Source: Anaerolineales bacterium
GTDB lineage: Bacteria; Chloroflexota; Anaerolineae; Anaerolineales; Villigracilaceae
DNA: 64,000 nucleotides
Reading direction: 5' to 3'
Assembly (NCBI GenBank): GCA_016789025.1
Contig: JAEURC010000002.1
Span: 1 to 64,000, forward strand
Within the stretch, counting starts at the first letter, position 1. Every line of letters starts with the position of its first letter. Of this stretch, positions 1 to 8,787 are shown one piece after another. The notes under the pieces were generated by a model, which was given only the letters and a program-made list of their open reading frames with translations, was not told the DNA's origin and made no database searches. The position numbers were made by a program, and so were the translations under genes.

Positions 1-163
1 TGTCATCGCTGGGTTTTGAATACACGCTAACAGACGTGGTCGCCACGCGGATCAGGTCGCTGTCGTCGAAGTCGAACAAACCGCCAAGCGCGGGAGCAAA
101 TGCGAAAGCGCCCAGGCTGGCGCCGCCAAGTTTGAGAAAATCGCGCCGTGAAATTTTTTGCAT
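1..163 (-). CDS. Tat-exported protein, N-terminal fragment
   Basis: Only the first 54 codons lie in the window; the gene continues past its left edge. The protein starts MQKISRRDFLKLGG and so carries a classical twin-arginine motif (SRRDFLK) followed by a short hydrophobic stretch (ASLGAFAFAPALGG), which predicts export of a folded protein by the Tat pathway. After the signal the sequence reads IRVATTSVSVYSKPS, which looks like the beginning of a bacterial SH3-type repeat. Such proteins in this kind of genome often carry a wall-active catalytic domain such as an L,D-transpeptidase, but that part is not visible, so no function is assigned. The ATG start is the one that places the Tat motif at residues 5-11. 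Confidence 0.75.
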   Translation of the reverse strand, partial: MQKISRRDFLKLGGASLGAFAFAPALGGLFDFDDSDLIRVATTSVSVYSKPSDD

Positions 164-275
164 AATAAAATTTTAATCGAAAACGCTGGATTTTAAAAAC
201 CTCTCATTAATTTTTCAGTCTTCCAGCAAAAGATGCTACATTTTCGACGGGTTCAGGCGCACAGCCCTTACGAAA

Positions 276-309
276 CAAAAAAGCCGCCATCCGGGGAGGG
301 AGGGCGGCT
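276..309 (-). terminator. Rho-independent terminator of the SWIM gene
   Basis: A 7-bp GC-only stem (AGCCGCC at 282-288 with GGCGGCT at 303-309) is followed on the minus strand by five T residues. It lies about 20 nt after the stop codon of the SWIM-type gene and before the Tat-protein gene. Confidence 0.8.
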
Positions 310-331
310 GAGTTGCAGAATCAGGCAGAAG

Positions 332-574
332 TCAAGATTCGACCGTTTCCGGCACCATATCCTTTAGAAGGATTTCGAGAGCCATCGTGTGGGCGCATCG
401 GTGATGAGTGACGAAAAATTCGCAATCGCAGGAGTATGTTCCGCCGTCAAATTTCACAAAGTGATTGTTGTTGTCTCCGTGGAAAGTGACTTCAAATTTG
501 TTGAAGAGGAACCGTTGGCGCTCCTCAGCGTACCTGAGCGCTTTCTCGCGTTTGCCGATCATTCCATAGTCCAT
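332..574 (-). CDS. Small SWIM-type zinc-finger protein
   Basis: This 80-residue protein contains Cys49, Cys51, Cys60 and His62 in the spacing CxCx8CxH, which is the SWIM zinc-finger signature (seen as SCDCEFF...RCAHTMAL). SWIM domains bind DNA or protein partners and occur in bacterial SWI/SNF ATPases, MuDR-like transposases and many small stand-alone proteins. Here the finger fills the C-terminal half and the N-terminal half is charged and probably helical. A clear ribosome binding site (AAAGGAG) stands 9 nt before the ATG. It is a single-gene unit with a terminator hairpin on each side. Its biological role is unknown. The coding status is fairly sure because the zinc ligands, RBS and terminator agree. 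Confidence 0.8.
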   Translation of the reverse strand: MDYGMIGKREKALRYAEERQRFLFNKFEVTFHGDNNNHFVKFDGGTYSCDCEFFVTHHRCAHTMALEILLKDMVPETVES

Positions 575-610
575 TGTTCAATCTCCTTTCAGGGTTTGAA
601 ATATGAAATA

Positions 611-640
611 AAAAAGCACGCGAACACGTCGCGTGCTTTT
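611..640 (-). terminator. Terminator hairpin after the MFS gene
   Basis: A perfect stem (AAAAGCACGCGA with TCGCGTGCTTTT around a short loop) ends on the minus strand in a T-rich tract. It closes the amidase-nadE-MFS operon. The flanking A/T runs could make it work in both directions. Confidence 0.8.
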
Positions 641-780
641 GGTTGGTCTTTTGTTGCCTCGCAAACATCTGCTCGCATAGGGCATTTACCTCGTTACCCG
701 CAGTATAGCCGCAATCAAAGTGCGAGTCAACACCAAAAAGGATGATAAAGGAAAATCGTATGGCAATCGCAAGGTAGTTG

Positions 781-2028
781 TCAGTCTGCTGGCAATGCGA
801 CCGCGGGCGGTTCGTCACCGTTATACGCAACGAGTTGGGGCCACTTCCAAAGGATGAGGAACATGCCCACGATGCACCCGATTCCGCCGCTGACGATGGC
901 GAACGGCACCCCGAACAGGGATGCGACGATACCCGCCTCCACCTCCCCCAGTTGGGGACCGCCCTGAAAGAAAAGCTGGTTCACGCTGGTCATCCTGCCC
1001 CGGATATGATCGGGCGTTTGCAACTGTCGAATCGTGTTGCGGATGACCGTACTGATCGTATCCGACGCGCCCATGACGATCAACGCGATCAACGCGGCTG
1101 GAAAGGCGCGGCTAAGCCCAAAACATACTGTCGCCGCGCCAAACGCGGTGACCGAAACAATGAAAAGCCTGCCTTGACGGCGAAGTTCGTTCATTTGTGA
1201 AACGACCATTCCCGCCGTGACAGAACCGATCGCCTGCGCGGAAACCAGCCACGAGTACCCGCTTTTGCCCACGTGTAAAATATCGCGGGCAACAATAGGG
1301 AGCATGGTAGTCGCCGACGCAAAGAAGGTTGCAATGAAGTCCATTAGCATGGTCGAAAGGATCAGCGGGCGCGAAGTTATGAACCGCACGCCTTCCTGCA
1401 TCGACCGCAGGTTTACGCCTCCGGCAAGATTTAGGTTTTGTGAAACTTGCCCCATCAAAACCAACGCTCCCAGCACCGCGAGAAACGAAAATGCGTTTAA
1501 CAGATAGGCGTATCCCTGCCCGCCTTCGGGGATAAGCCCAAAGAGAAGTGGTCCAAGGATTGCTCCCACGTTGAACGCGATAGAGTTCATACTGAAGGCA
1601 GACGGTAAGTGCTCGCGCGAAACAAGGTTCGGGATCATTGCCTGACGCGCAGGCAGATCGAACGAGACAGCGCAAGCCTGGATAGCGGTCAACACATAAA
1701 TATGCCAAATCTCAATAATTCCGAGAAAAGTTAACAACGCCAGAACAACGGCTTGCACAGCAAGAAGCGATTGGGTGATAAGCAGAATTGTCCGACGATT
1801 GTAACTATCAGCCACCGCCCCGCCGACAAAAGAAAAGACGATCACCGGCAAAATACGCGCCAAGCCAATGCCGCCCAATGCCAACGGATTCGGCTCATCG
1901 GTCAACGCGCGGATGTGCCAATGGATCGCGGCTAACTGCATCTGCGACCCCGCCATCGAGATCAACAAGCCAAGCCACAAGTAAAAGTATTTTCGATGCT
2001 TGAGCGCTGGTGGAATCTGAAAACTCAC
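781..2028 (-). CDS. MFS transporter, EntS-like (MFS_3)
   Basis: The product is a major facilitator superfamily membrane protein of about 415 residues with roughly twelve hydrophobic segments. Early features are the segment YLWLGLLISMAGSQM, the motif GLARILPVIVFSFVGGAVADSYNRR (loop 2-3, gating motif A type) and a central loop before SRPLILSTMLMDFIATFF. This is the pattern of the MFS_3/EntS group of small-molecule exporters; the substrate cannot be read from sequence. The best start is the GTG at 2028, because the nadE stop codon TAG and this GTG share one base (TAGTG), an arrangement typical of termination-reinitiation. A TTG at 2040 is the alternative. It is the last gene of an operon with nadE and the amidase. 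A link between export and NAD synthesis is not evident. Confidence 0.85.
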   Translation of the reverse strand: MSFQIPPALKHRKYFYLWLGLLISMAGSQMQLAAIHWHIRALTDEPNPLALGGIGLARILPVIVFSFVGGAVADSYNRRTILLITQSLLAVQAVVLALLTFLGIIEIWHIYVLTAIQACAVSFDLPARQAMIPNLVSREHLPSAFSMNSIAFNVGAILGPLLFGLIPEGGQGYAYLLNAFSFLAVLGALVLMGQVSQNLNLAGGVNLRSMQEGVRFITSRPLILSTMLMDFIATFFASATTMLPIVARDILHVGKSGYSWLVSAQAIGSVTAGMVVSQMNELRRQGRLFIVSVTAFGAATVCFGLSRAFPAALIALIVMGASDTISTVIRNTIRQLQTPDHIRGRMTSVNQLFFQGGPQLGEVEAGIVASLFGVPFAIVSGGIGCIVGMFLILWKWPQLVAYNGDEPPAVALPAD

Positions 2029-2852
2029 TAGGTTCCCCAATCCCTCAAATATAAAAAGTCATAACCGATGGTGCGATTGCTTAACTTTGCAATGGGCGGC
2101 TGCATGCGCTTATATTGCGTCCGTTGGATCCGTTTCACGACACCGCTGACGAACTTTTCGTCAAATCCCGCTTCCACACATTCTGTGGGGCTGTAACGGT
2201 GGTCAACCAGCAGATACAACAACTGATCTACTTTTTCATAGGTGAAGCCAAGTTCGCCTTCATCGGTCTGACCATCCCAGAGATCGGCGGAGGGCGCCTT
2301 ATCAATGATCGGCGCAGGGATATTCAACGCCCGCGCCAGCTGTCTGATTTGCGTTTTGTATAGATCGCCTATGGGATTCATCGCAGACGCGGCATCGCCA
2401 AATTGAGTACTGTAACCAAGCAAAATTTCGGTCTTGTTGCTCGTGCCGATGACCAGTCCTTTGAACACTTCGGATTGGTCGTACAAAACGATCATCCGTT
2501 CGCGCGCCATGATGTTTCCTTTGCGAAGTTTCGTAATTTCCTTGTCCTTCGCGATCAATGGATCAACCATCTCTGTGATTTCTATCGTTTTGCTCGGAAT
2601 TTCCAATTGCTCGATCAATAATTCGGCGTGAGCCAGCGAGTCAGGGCTCGACGTTCGATAGGGCATCCGCACCGCCAGCACATTCTCACGCCCCAGCGCT
2701 TCGACGGCAAGGACGCATGACAACGCGGAATCAATCCCGCCCGATAAGCCAACCACCGCGCGGGAGAATCCTGCGCGAGTCACTTCGCTTTTGATGAAGC
2801 CCGTCAAAATTTGATGAGCGACGTCGGTGTTGATGGAAAGGTCAATTTGCAT
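2028..2852 (-). CDS. nadE: NAD+ synthetase, synthetase subunit
   Basis: NadE adenylates nicotinic acid adenine dinucleotide with ATP and replaces the AMP with ammonia to give NAD+. The 274-residue length fits a stand-alone synthetase domain. The pyrophosphatase-type P-loop SGGIDSA is at residues 37-43, and the later blocks GTSNKTEILLGYSTQFGD and KAPSADLWDGQTDEGELGFTYEKVD are characteristic of the family (NaAD binding and the flexible active-site loop). The gene lies 12 nt after a nitrilase-family amidase gene. That amidase probably supplies ammonia from glutamine, so the pair may replace the usual single-chain glutamine-dependent enzyme. The stop overlaps the start of the MFS gene. Confidence 0.95.
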   Translation of the reverse strand: MQIDLSINTDVAHQILTGFIKSEVTRAGFSRAVVGLSGGIDSALSCVLAVEALGRENVLAVRMPYRTSSPDSLAHAELLIEQLEIPSKTIEITEMVDPLIAKDKEITKLRKGNIMARERMIVLYDQSEVFKGLVIGTSNKTEILLGYSTQFGDAASAMNPIGDLYKTQIRQLARALNIPAPIIDKAPSADLWDGQTDEGELGFTYEKVDQLLYLLVDHRYSPTECVEAGFDEKFVSGVVKRIQRTQYKRMQPPIAKLSNRTIGYDFLYLRDWGT

Positions 2853-2864
2853 AGAGGGATGAGG

Positions 2865-3716
2865 TTATCGAGCGGAAAGTATCCTGCTCATTTCTTTTTG
2901 AACGAGAGCAGTGCGTTCATCACGCAAAAGCGGAAGCCGGGCTCGCGTGCGCCGAAGTTGATTGAGGTCAAGTTCGCACACGGTCAACGCTTCTTCAAAG
3001 TATGGACCCTGCGCAAGCAATTCGCCGTTTGGGTCGTTGATCGTCGCCCCACCCCAAAACAACAAGCCGTCTTCAAAGCCGACGCGGTTGCAGTGCGCGA
3101 CAAACGATGTGAACATGCTGGCATAGGCTTTGCTCACGCGCTCCACCCAACGCGCAGACTCGAGTTTCTCCTTATCGGTCAGCCCGCGCCCCGGCGAGGC
3201 GGATGAAAATAGCATAATGTCCGCGCCGTCGAGCCAGAGCAAATACGGAGGCGAAGCGTGCCAGAAATCTTCGCAGATCAACATGCCGACGCGTCCGAAG
3301 CGGGTGTCGAAGGAGCGGACAGAATCCCCCCAGGCGAAGAAGCGACCTTCGTCGAAGAGTCCGTACGTCGGCAGATACACTTTGTGATGGACGTGGACGG
3401 CGCGTCCGCCTGAGAGGTAGGCAGAGGCGATAAAAAATCGGTGGCGGGAATCCTCATCAACAAAACCGACCACGAGATCGAGATCGTTCGAGGCTTTGAG
3501 GAGATGTTTGAAGACCGGGTCGTCCTCCGTCGGCGTGTGCGCGACGGAAGCGACTAAATCCTGCAAGACATACCCGGTCAACGAAAGTTCGGGGAAGACG
3601 AGCAAATCTGCCTTTTGCGATTTCGCTTGCTTGATGTATTCGAGGTGCTTTTCAAGATTCGATTCGACATCCCCCAATTTTGTGGCGATCTGCGCGAGCG
3701 CGAGGTTGAGTTTCAT
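2865..3716 (-). CDS. Nitrilase-family amidase, probable glutaminase partner of NadE
   Basis: This is a carbon-nitrogen hydrolase of 283 residues with the family triad in the expected places: Glu43 (VFPELSLTGY), Lys112 (HHKVYLPTYG) and Cys148 (LICEDFWH). The same domain forms the N-terminal half of long, glutamine-dependent NAD synthetases, and the motif LTGYVLQDL plus the YLPTYGLFDEGRFF block resemble that group more than aliphatic amidases. It is directly followed by nadE, so it probably hydrolyses glutamine and passes ammonia to NadE. An independent amidase is possible. The start is preceded by TAAGAT seven nt upstream and no Shine-Dalgarno sequence, so the transcript may be leaderless. Confidence 0.85.
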   Translation of the reverse strand: MKLNLALAQIATKLGDVESNLEKHLEYIKQAKSQKADLLVFPELSLTGYVLQDLVASVAHTPTEDDPVFKHLLKASNDLDLVVGFVDEDSRHRFFIASAYLSGGRAVHVHHKVYLPTYGLFDEGRFFAWGDSVRSFDTRFGRVGMLICEDFWHASPPYLLWLDGADIMLFSSASPGRGLTDKEKLESARWVERVSKAYASMFTSFVAHCNRVGFEDGLLFWGGATINDPNGELLAQGPYFEEALTVCELDLNQLRRTRARLPLLRDERTALVQKEMSRILSAR

Positions 3717-3723
3717 TGCGAGA

Positions 3724-3729
3724 ATCTTA
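3724..3729 (-). promoter_or_regulatory. -10 box of a probable leaderless promoter (amidase-nadE operon)
   Basis: The minus strand reads TAAGAT, then exactly seven bases, then the ATG of the amidase gene. No purine-rich ribosome binding site lies between. A transcript starting at the usual distance from the -10 would begin at or next to the A of the start codon. Confidence 0.5.
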
Positions 3730-3782
3730 CCATCAAATAAGAAAAACCCGAAAGGCGCGTTGCCTTTCGGGTCTGGCTTTTG

Positions 3783-5882
3783 TTATGGTACCCCTAACAA
3801 GTGAATGGTGCCATCGCCCAGAATGATTACCAGCCCGGAGCCATCGGCAGAAAATGTCATATCCAAAGGTTGATGCTCATATTCGAGATATGCCAACTCG
3901 TTGCCCGTTGCGACATCCCAAATACGGACCCCGCCAAAATTGTCTCCACTGGCGATCAACTTATCGTCTGGCGACAATGCAAACGACGTGAATTTCGGTT
4001 GGAACTTGTCAATGAATGGCGGATTTATACGGCGCAAAATAAAAGCATCGCTCAACCGCCAGACCAATATCTGACTTTCAGGACCGTTATTCTCACTGGC
4101 TCTAAGTGTAACCATAAATTCATTGTCACGAGAGACAACAATTTCGCGCATGTTAGATACGCCAACCAACTCGCCTTCAACAATCTTATAAAAAGGTTCG
4201 ACTTGAAAAATATACGGGTTGCCGTAAGAACCGCCGATCATAATTTCTTCGTCAGAAGTAAACGCCGACGAAAAGAACGATTCCCATCTTGTCGAAAATT
4301 TGGACACTTTCAACGATTCAAGGTTTATGAAATAAAGGGTTATATCGTACCAAGCGGTTGCATATTTTTTGTTGGGGCTAACTGTCATGCCGTCACAATT
4401 TCTGACTTCGGGTACTTCTACTTTATCCAGAGTTCCGTTCTTTGACTGAAAGAATAAAACGCCTTTCTGACACCATGCAATGGATTGGTCATCAAAATCG
4501 AAATAATAACCTGTTATTTCTTCGGGTAAATTCAATGGCTCGGCAATAGCTTCGGGAAATGTCAACCAATGCGTTTCGCCCAATACGCGAAATGCCTGCT
4601 CCCCAATTGCGTCAACTTGGGCAACTTTTAAATCATCATCCTCGCCCCAGACATTGGAATAATGGCCCTGGTCAAAAAGAAAGTTCGTTATGCGGGAGAG
4701 ATCCTCATCGCCGGATGACTCTACCAGTTTCTCCTTTTCAACCAACTTACCCCCGGGTAATTCTCGCACAATGCGGTATGGATTCTTTTTACTATCCAAA
4801 CCCAAAATTGTTATTGCACTGCCGTCCGGCGTTAGACCTGTCGCGTCTATCTCCACAAGATCTGTTCCAAATCTGCCAATCTTTTCACCGCTCCGAACAT
4901 TCCAAAGGGTTAGGGATAGGTACGAGTCTTCTCTGGAAAACACGAGCATGGTCTGATTATCTGGTAGATAAGCAGGTTGAGCAAAATTGTAATAGCGCCC
5001 TGCCTCGCTCAACGAAATTAGTTTTCCCTCTGGCAGGCTCCAAAACGTAATCCGATTCGCATTGATATAAGGTTCAAATTTGAATATAACCAGCGTTTCT
5101 CCATCTGGAGAATAACTCAGTTGAAAGACCAAGCCGACGTCGGTTGTCCATAGCGAAAAAGAATCGTGCTTTAACGTGAGATACGGCGAAGATTCTCCGA
5201 TCCGTCGGAGTTCCACCGTGCCGTCCGCATAGCCCACCGCGATTTCAGAGCCGTCTGGCGCAAAAGCCATGCCGCCAACATAAAAAGGAAGGATTTTATC
5301 CTCTTCGATCTTCTTTACGATATCTTCCGGGAAAGAATGCACATAAGTCTCGATCAGAGACAGATCGTCCATATTTCGAATCTGAACATCGCCATTCTTA
5401 AGGCTGACTGCCAGCAAATGTTCATCTTGCGATAGGGTGAATTCATCCGCATCGGGCATAAAACCAAGCACATAAGGCGGAGTCTCTTGATACAAATACA
5501 CTCCCAAAGGAGTCTGGACAAGAAATTGATCCTTGCTTCGCTCAAGATGCTTAATCCGTTGTACTGTTCCGTGTCCCCACCGATAAAGATCCTGGATTTC
5601 TTTGGCGTTTTCAAGAGTAATCGGCTGTGTAGACCATGGCACCGGCGCGGCAGTTGGCAAGGCAAGGGATGGATCAAAAAAGGTTGTTGATGGCGTTGAG
5701 GACGCATCGGGGGGTGTTATAGGTATCGAGGTGGGTTGGAAATCCGGGCTTTGCAATACATCTGTAGCGGCAGGTTTTATATTCTGAACAGGCGTGGCAA
5801 TTGATTCAGGCATACACGCTGACATCATAAGAGTAAGCGCAATTGCAAGAATAGAGAGGGTCGTTGAGAATCGTTTAAGCAT
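3783..5882 (-). CDS. WD40-repeat lipoprotein
   Basis: The 699-residue product starts with a lipoprotein signal peptide (lipobox LMSAC, lipidated Cys23), followed by a Ser/Thr/Pro-rich linker up to about residue 85. The rest is made of beta-propeller repeats. Some have clear WD40 endings, such as GGVRIWDVATGNELAYL near the C-terminus, VQIRNMDD, VELRRIGE and LTLWNVRSGEKIG, and blades begin with patterns like AFAPDGSEIAVGYADG. About 12-14 blades would fit, so it could form two propellers. It is predicted to sit on the outer face of the membrane as a binding scaffold. No enzymatic motif is seen. It is a single gene with an RBS (GAAGGAAG), between the NAD operon and tRNA-Ser. Confidence 0.85.
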   Translation of the reverse strand: MLKRFSTTLSILAIALTLMMSACMPESIATPVQNIKPAATDVLQSPDFQPTSIPITPPDASSTPSTTFFDPSLALPTAAPVPWSTQPITLENAKEIQDLYRWGHGTVQRIKHLERSKDQFLVQTPLGVYLYQETPPYVLGFMPDADEFTLSQDEHLLAVSLKNGDVQIRNMDDLSLIETYVHSFPEDIVKKIEEDKILPFYVGGMAFAPDGSEIAVGYADGTVELRRIGESSPYLTLKHDSFSLWTTDVGLVFQLSYSPDGETLVIFKFEPYINANRITFWSLPEGKLISLSEAGRYYNFAQPAYLPDNQTMLVFSREDSYLSLTLWNVRSGEKIGRFGTDLVEIDATGLTPDGSAITILGLDSKKNPYRIVRELPGGKLVEKEKLVESSGDEDLSRITNFLFDQGHYSNVWGEDDDLKVAQVDAIGEQAFRVLGETHWLTFPEAIAEPLNLPEEITGYYFDFDDQSIAWCQKGVLFFQSKNGTLDKVEVPEVRNCDGMTVSPNKKYATAWYDITLYFINLESLKVSKFSTRWESFFSSAFTSDEEIMIGGSYGNPYIFQVEPFYKIVEGELVGVSNMREIVVSRDNEFMVTLRASENNGPESQILVWRLSDAFILRRINPPFIDKFQPKFTSFALSPDDKLIASGDNFGGVRIWDVATGNELAYLEYEHQPLDMTFSADGSGLVIILGDGTIHLLGVP

Positions 5883-5963
5883 AATCTTCCTTCAATATTG
5901 GTTGAATGAAGAAATTTTATCTTTGACGAAGCTAAAAGAAATTCACAAGATTGTTAAGAAAAC

Positions 5964-5992
5964 ACAGACCTGACATTTCCTGTCAGGTCTGT
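5964..5992 (-). terminator. Terminator after tRNA-Ser
   Basis: A perfect 12-bp stem (ACAGACCTGACA with TGTCAGGTCTGT, loop TTTCC) is followed on the minus strand by TGTTTTCTTAAC. It starts 4 nt after the 3' end of tRNA-Ser and so ends that transcript. Confidence 0.8.
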
Positions 5993-5996
5993 AAGG

Positions 5997-6083
5997 CGGG
6001 AAGGGAGGGATTCGAACCCTCGGTGGACCGGAGCCCACAACAGTTTTCGAGACTGTCCCATTCAACCACTCTGGCACCTTCCC
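5997..6083 (-). tRNA. tRNA-Ser (anticodon CGA)
   Basis: The minus strand folds as a class II (long variable arm) tRNA of 87 nt. The acceptor stem pairs GGGAAGG with CCTTCCC and the discriminator base is G, as in serine tRNAs. The anticodon stem ACAGT/ACTGT encloses the loop CTCGAAA with anticodon CGA, which reads UCG. The variable arm follows, and the T-loop GGTTCGAATCC is canonical. The 3' CCA is not encoded (the genome reads CCT), so CCA-adding enzyme is needed. Confidence 0.97.
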
Positions 6084-6109
6084 AATTTTATTGCGGCGGT
6101 GATTATAAC

Positions 6110-7504
6110 TTATAAATCGGCACTGTCGTGCAGATCGGGGTAATACACGTCTTTCATGCCTTGCATCGAAAGGATATCCATAAGCGGCACAGCCGATTTT
6201 TCCTCACCATGCACAAGGAAGGTCTTTTTGGCGGTCTTCTTGACGGTGGTTGCATATTTCACCAGCAGATCCTGCCCCGCGTGACCTGACAACCCGCCAA
6301 TGGTCTTCACTTCCGCATTGACGGTGTACGGCTCGCCAAAAATTTTGACCTGTTTCTCGCGGTCGGCGATTCTGCGTCCCAGCGTGTATGGCGCTTGCCA
6401 TGAAACGATACAAACCGTATTTTTGGGATTTTCGATATTATTCTTTAAGTGATGCAAAATGCGTCCATTTTCAGCCATGCCCGAAGCTGAGATGATGATC
6501 ATTGGGTCTTCTCGTAGATTCAAGGCTTTCGACTCTTCAACCGATTGAACGTACGTCAACATTTTGAAATCAAGCGCGGGATGACGCGCCTCTTCCACGA
6601 ACCGTTTGGTCTCGGCATCGAAAACTTCAGGGTGTCTTTTGAACACCGTCGAAGCATTGACCGCCAACGGGCTATCCACAAACACAGGCACGCGCGGCAC
6701 ATCGCCATCGTGCATCATCATGTTCAAATGATAGACCAATTCCTGTGTGCGTCCTACTGCAAATGCAGGGATGATCACCTTGCCGCTTCGCTTGATCGTC
6801 CGTTTGACAACGTCGCGAAACTCATCGAAGGCAGAGGTCGGGTCGTTGTGTTTTTTATCGCCGTACGTACATTCCATCAAAAGAAAATCAACCGGGTCAG
6901 GCAGTACCGGGTCGCGCAACAACGGCAATTTATACCTGCCGATATCGCCTGAAAACCAAAAGCGGATTCTTTGTCCCTTTTCTTCGATCTCCAGCGAAAC
7001 CGCCGCAGAGCCGAGAATATGACCCGCCTCCACAAAGCGCGCGACCACTCCGGGGATCGGCTCGAACTCTTTGCCGTAATCCACGCCCTGAAAAAGATCT
7101 GCCGCTCGTTGCGCATCCGCTTCGGTATAAAGCGGCTCGATCAACGGTTCGCCACGCGCCAGTTTTTTCTTGTTCACATATTCTGCATCGCCTTCTTGAA
7201 TACGACCCGAATCAGCCATCATCAACGAAGCAAGATCAACGGTTGCGCGTGTGGCAAAAATATTCCCCTCGTAGCCTTTCTTCACAAGGTTCGGAAGATT
7301 ACCGCAATGATCAATGTGCGCGTGCGAAAGGATCACCGCATCCACTTTGCGCGGGTCGTGGGCGAAGTTCAAATTTCGAGAGTAGGTTTCGTCCCGTCGT
7401 CCCTGATACAGCCCGCAGTCGAGAAGGAGGCGATGCCCGTTGATCTCCAGTAAATGTTGGCTCCCCGTCACCGTATGTGCCGCGCCGTGAAAATGAATTT
7501 GCAC
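6110..7504 (-). CDS. Metallo-beta-lactamase / beta-CASP RNA-processing exonuclease
   Basis: The protein has 464 residues. The metallo-beta-lactamase motif 2 is HAHIDH at residues 61-66 (two-zinc site), with GHILGSAAVSLEI and WFSGDIGR as further zinc motifs. The beta-CASP insert and its own motifs follow (motif A region MECTYGDKKH, motif B region AFAVGRTQELVYHL, VSWQAPYTLGRRI), and the C-terminal TIGGLSGHAGQ with FLVHGE completes the RMMBL domain. This is the CPSF73/YSH1-like bacterial group, which acts on RNA as endo- and 5'-exonuclease in the cytoplasm. The start is a GTG with GGAGG five nt upstream, inside the last codons of the RNase D gene, so the two ribonucleases form an operon. Confidence 0.92.
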   Translation of the reverse strand: MQIHFHGAAHTVTGSQHLLEINGHRLLLDCGLYQGRRDETYSRNLNFAHDPRKVDAVILSHAHIDHCGNLPNLVKKGYEGNIFATRATVDLASLMMADSGRIQEGDAEYVNKKKLARGEPLIEPLYTEADAQRAADLFQGVDYGKEFEPIPGVVARFVEAGHILGSAAVSLEIEEKGQRIRFWFSGDIGRYKLPLLRDPVLPDPVDFLLMECTYGDKKHNDPTSAFDEFRDVVKRTIKRSGKVIIPAFAVGRTQELVYHLNMMMHDGDVPRVPVFVDSPLAVNASTVFKRHPEVFDAETKRFVEEARHPALDFKMLTYVQSVEESKALNLREDPMIIISASGMAENGRILHHLKNNIENPKNTVCIVSWQAPYTLGRRIADREKQVKIFGEPYTVNAEVKTIGGLSGHAGQDLLVKYATTVKKTAKKTFLVHGEEKSAVPLMDILSMQGMKDVYYPDLHDSADL

Positions 7505-7505
7505 T

Positions 7506-8630
7506 TCAACCTCCGAATAAACTCAAAATTTGCGTGCCATATAACTGGAATCGCCTCGGCGAATCTTTCATCGCTTCTTCAAGTTCGCCCAGGGTCTTCG
7601 GTGGATTCTCCGCGAACAAGCCCAGATACAACTTCGGCAGAACGATATCCGACTCCACTTTGATTTCCTGCGCGACCTTCTTCCGCCACGTTTTCAACTT
7701 CTCGACACGCCTCAAGACCGCATCACTCGGGCGTTTCGGCTGTTCCAGTTTAACCAGCGGAGCCGCCGCCCCCCGCTTCGCCGCGGCAAGCATTTCCCCG
7801 CCCCACAGGTGGATTTGCTTTGTGCTCAGTCCAATATCTGCAAGATCAACATCTCTCTCTGGCATTCTCTTGGCAATCTCTAGCAACAGGTTATCATCTA
7901 TAACTTTGAAGGGTGGACGGTTAAGTTTTTCGGCGATACGATCTCGGCTGTGGCACAACGCCGACAGAACGGTCAATTCGCGTTCGTTCACATCCTTGCG
8001 CCCGCCGAATCGTTTCCAGGATGCGCCGTTGAGTTTTTCCTTCGCATCTTCCACACGACAGGCGCGCGCAAAATCTTCGAGCGCGAGTTCCCAGCGGTCT
8101 TTTTCCCTCAATTCAATTTCCATCAGGTCGCGTAGGATGAAGAGGTAGTGAGTATCTTGCCGCGCGTAATCAATTTGAGCCGGCGTGAGAGGTCTTGCGC
8201 CCCAGTTCGCTTTTTGATGCCGCTTATCTATTTTCATCTGAAATTTTTCGGCAAGCAACGTATCCAATCCCACAGCAGAGTATCCCAACACGCGCGCGGC
8301 TTGCATTGTGTCGAACAAGTTGCAAAATTCGAAGCCGTAATCGCGCCTCAGGCAGATCAAGTCGTATTCTGAAGCATGAAATATTTTTTCAAGTTTTTTA
8401 TCGATGAAAATTGGAGCCAGCGGGCGAAGATCGGAAAAAACGAGAGGATCGACCACGTAATCATGTTTCGGCGTCGAAAATTGGATCAGGCACACGCGTT
8501 CGCGGTAGGCGTGCAGGCTGTTCGACTCGGTGTCCACCGCAACGCGGGATTGCGCCGACACGTCCGCCAGCATGGTTCGAAATGATTGATTTGTGTTGAC
8601 CCAAACCGGAGGGGCAAGTAACTCGGTCAT
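7506..8630 (-). CDS. rnd: Ribonuclease D
   Basis: The DEDDy 3'-5' exonuclease core is at the N-terminus (VAVDTESNSLHAYRERVCLIQF with the first Asp/Glu pair, HASEYDLICLRRDYG with the next Asp, and YARQDTHYLFILRDLM with the Tyr/Asp pair). An HRDC domain follows (ERELTVLSALCHSRDRIAEKLNRPPFKVIDDNLLLEIAKRMP). RNase D trims the 3' ends of tRNAs and other stable RNAs. Length (about 374 residues) is usual. The ATG at 8630 is chosen; an in-frame GTG at 8645 is possible. The gene overlaps the RBS of the beta-CASP nuclease gene downstream, so both are co-transcribed. A dispersed palindromic repeat lies directly upstream. Confidence 0.92.
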   Translation of the reverse strand: MTELLAPPVWVNTNQSFRTMLADVSAQSRVAVDTESNSLHAYRERVCLIQFSTPKHDYVVDPLVFSDLRPLAPIFIDKKLEKIFHASEYDLICLRRDYGFEFCNLFDTMQAARVLGYSAVGLDTLLAEKFQMKIDKRHQKANWGARPLTPAQIDYARQDTHYLFILRDLMEIELREKDRWELALEDFARACRVEDAKEKLNGASWKRFGGRKDVNERELTVLSALCHSRDRIAEKLNRPPFKVIDDNLLLEIAKRMPERDVDLADIGLSTKQIHLWGGEMLAAAKRGAAAPLVKLEQPKRPSDAVLRRVEKLKTWRKKVAQEIKVESDIVLPKLYLGLFAENPPKTLGELEEAMKDSPRRFQLYGTQILSLFGG

Positions 8631-8679
8631 GAACGAATAAATCACCTTATGCGCTTTGATACTTTCACACCCTAAGGCA

Positions 8680-8748
8680 TGTCACCCTGAGCGCCAGCGA
8701 AGGGTCTCTAGGCAACGGTCGAGATTCTTCGCTCCGCTCAGAATGACA
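8680..8748. repeat. Dispersed imperfect palindrome, copy 1
   Basis: The element begins TGTCACCCTGAGCG, carries AGCGAAGGGTCTC and GAGATTCTTCGCTCC in its arms and ends CTCAGAATGACA. It may extend outward, since TCACCTTA at 8643 faces TAAGGTGA at 8754. One half, from the flanking AAGGCATG to GGTCTCT, is nearly identical to the reverse complement of one half of copy 2 near 12100. It fills the space between the RNase D start and the acyltransferase remnant. Confidence 0.75.
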
Positions 8749-8787
8749 GTGCGTAAGGTGAATGAATAACAGTATTGTATTACCAAA

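Noticed and set aside
8642..8761. The repeats near 8700, 12100, 26800 and 45700 as CRISPR arrays
   Set aside because: They are single palindromes, not regularly spaced direct repeats with unique spacers, and no cas gene is present.
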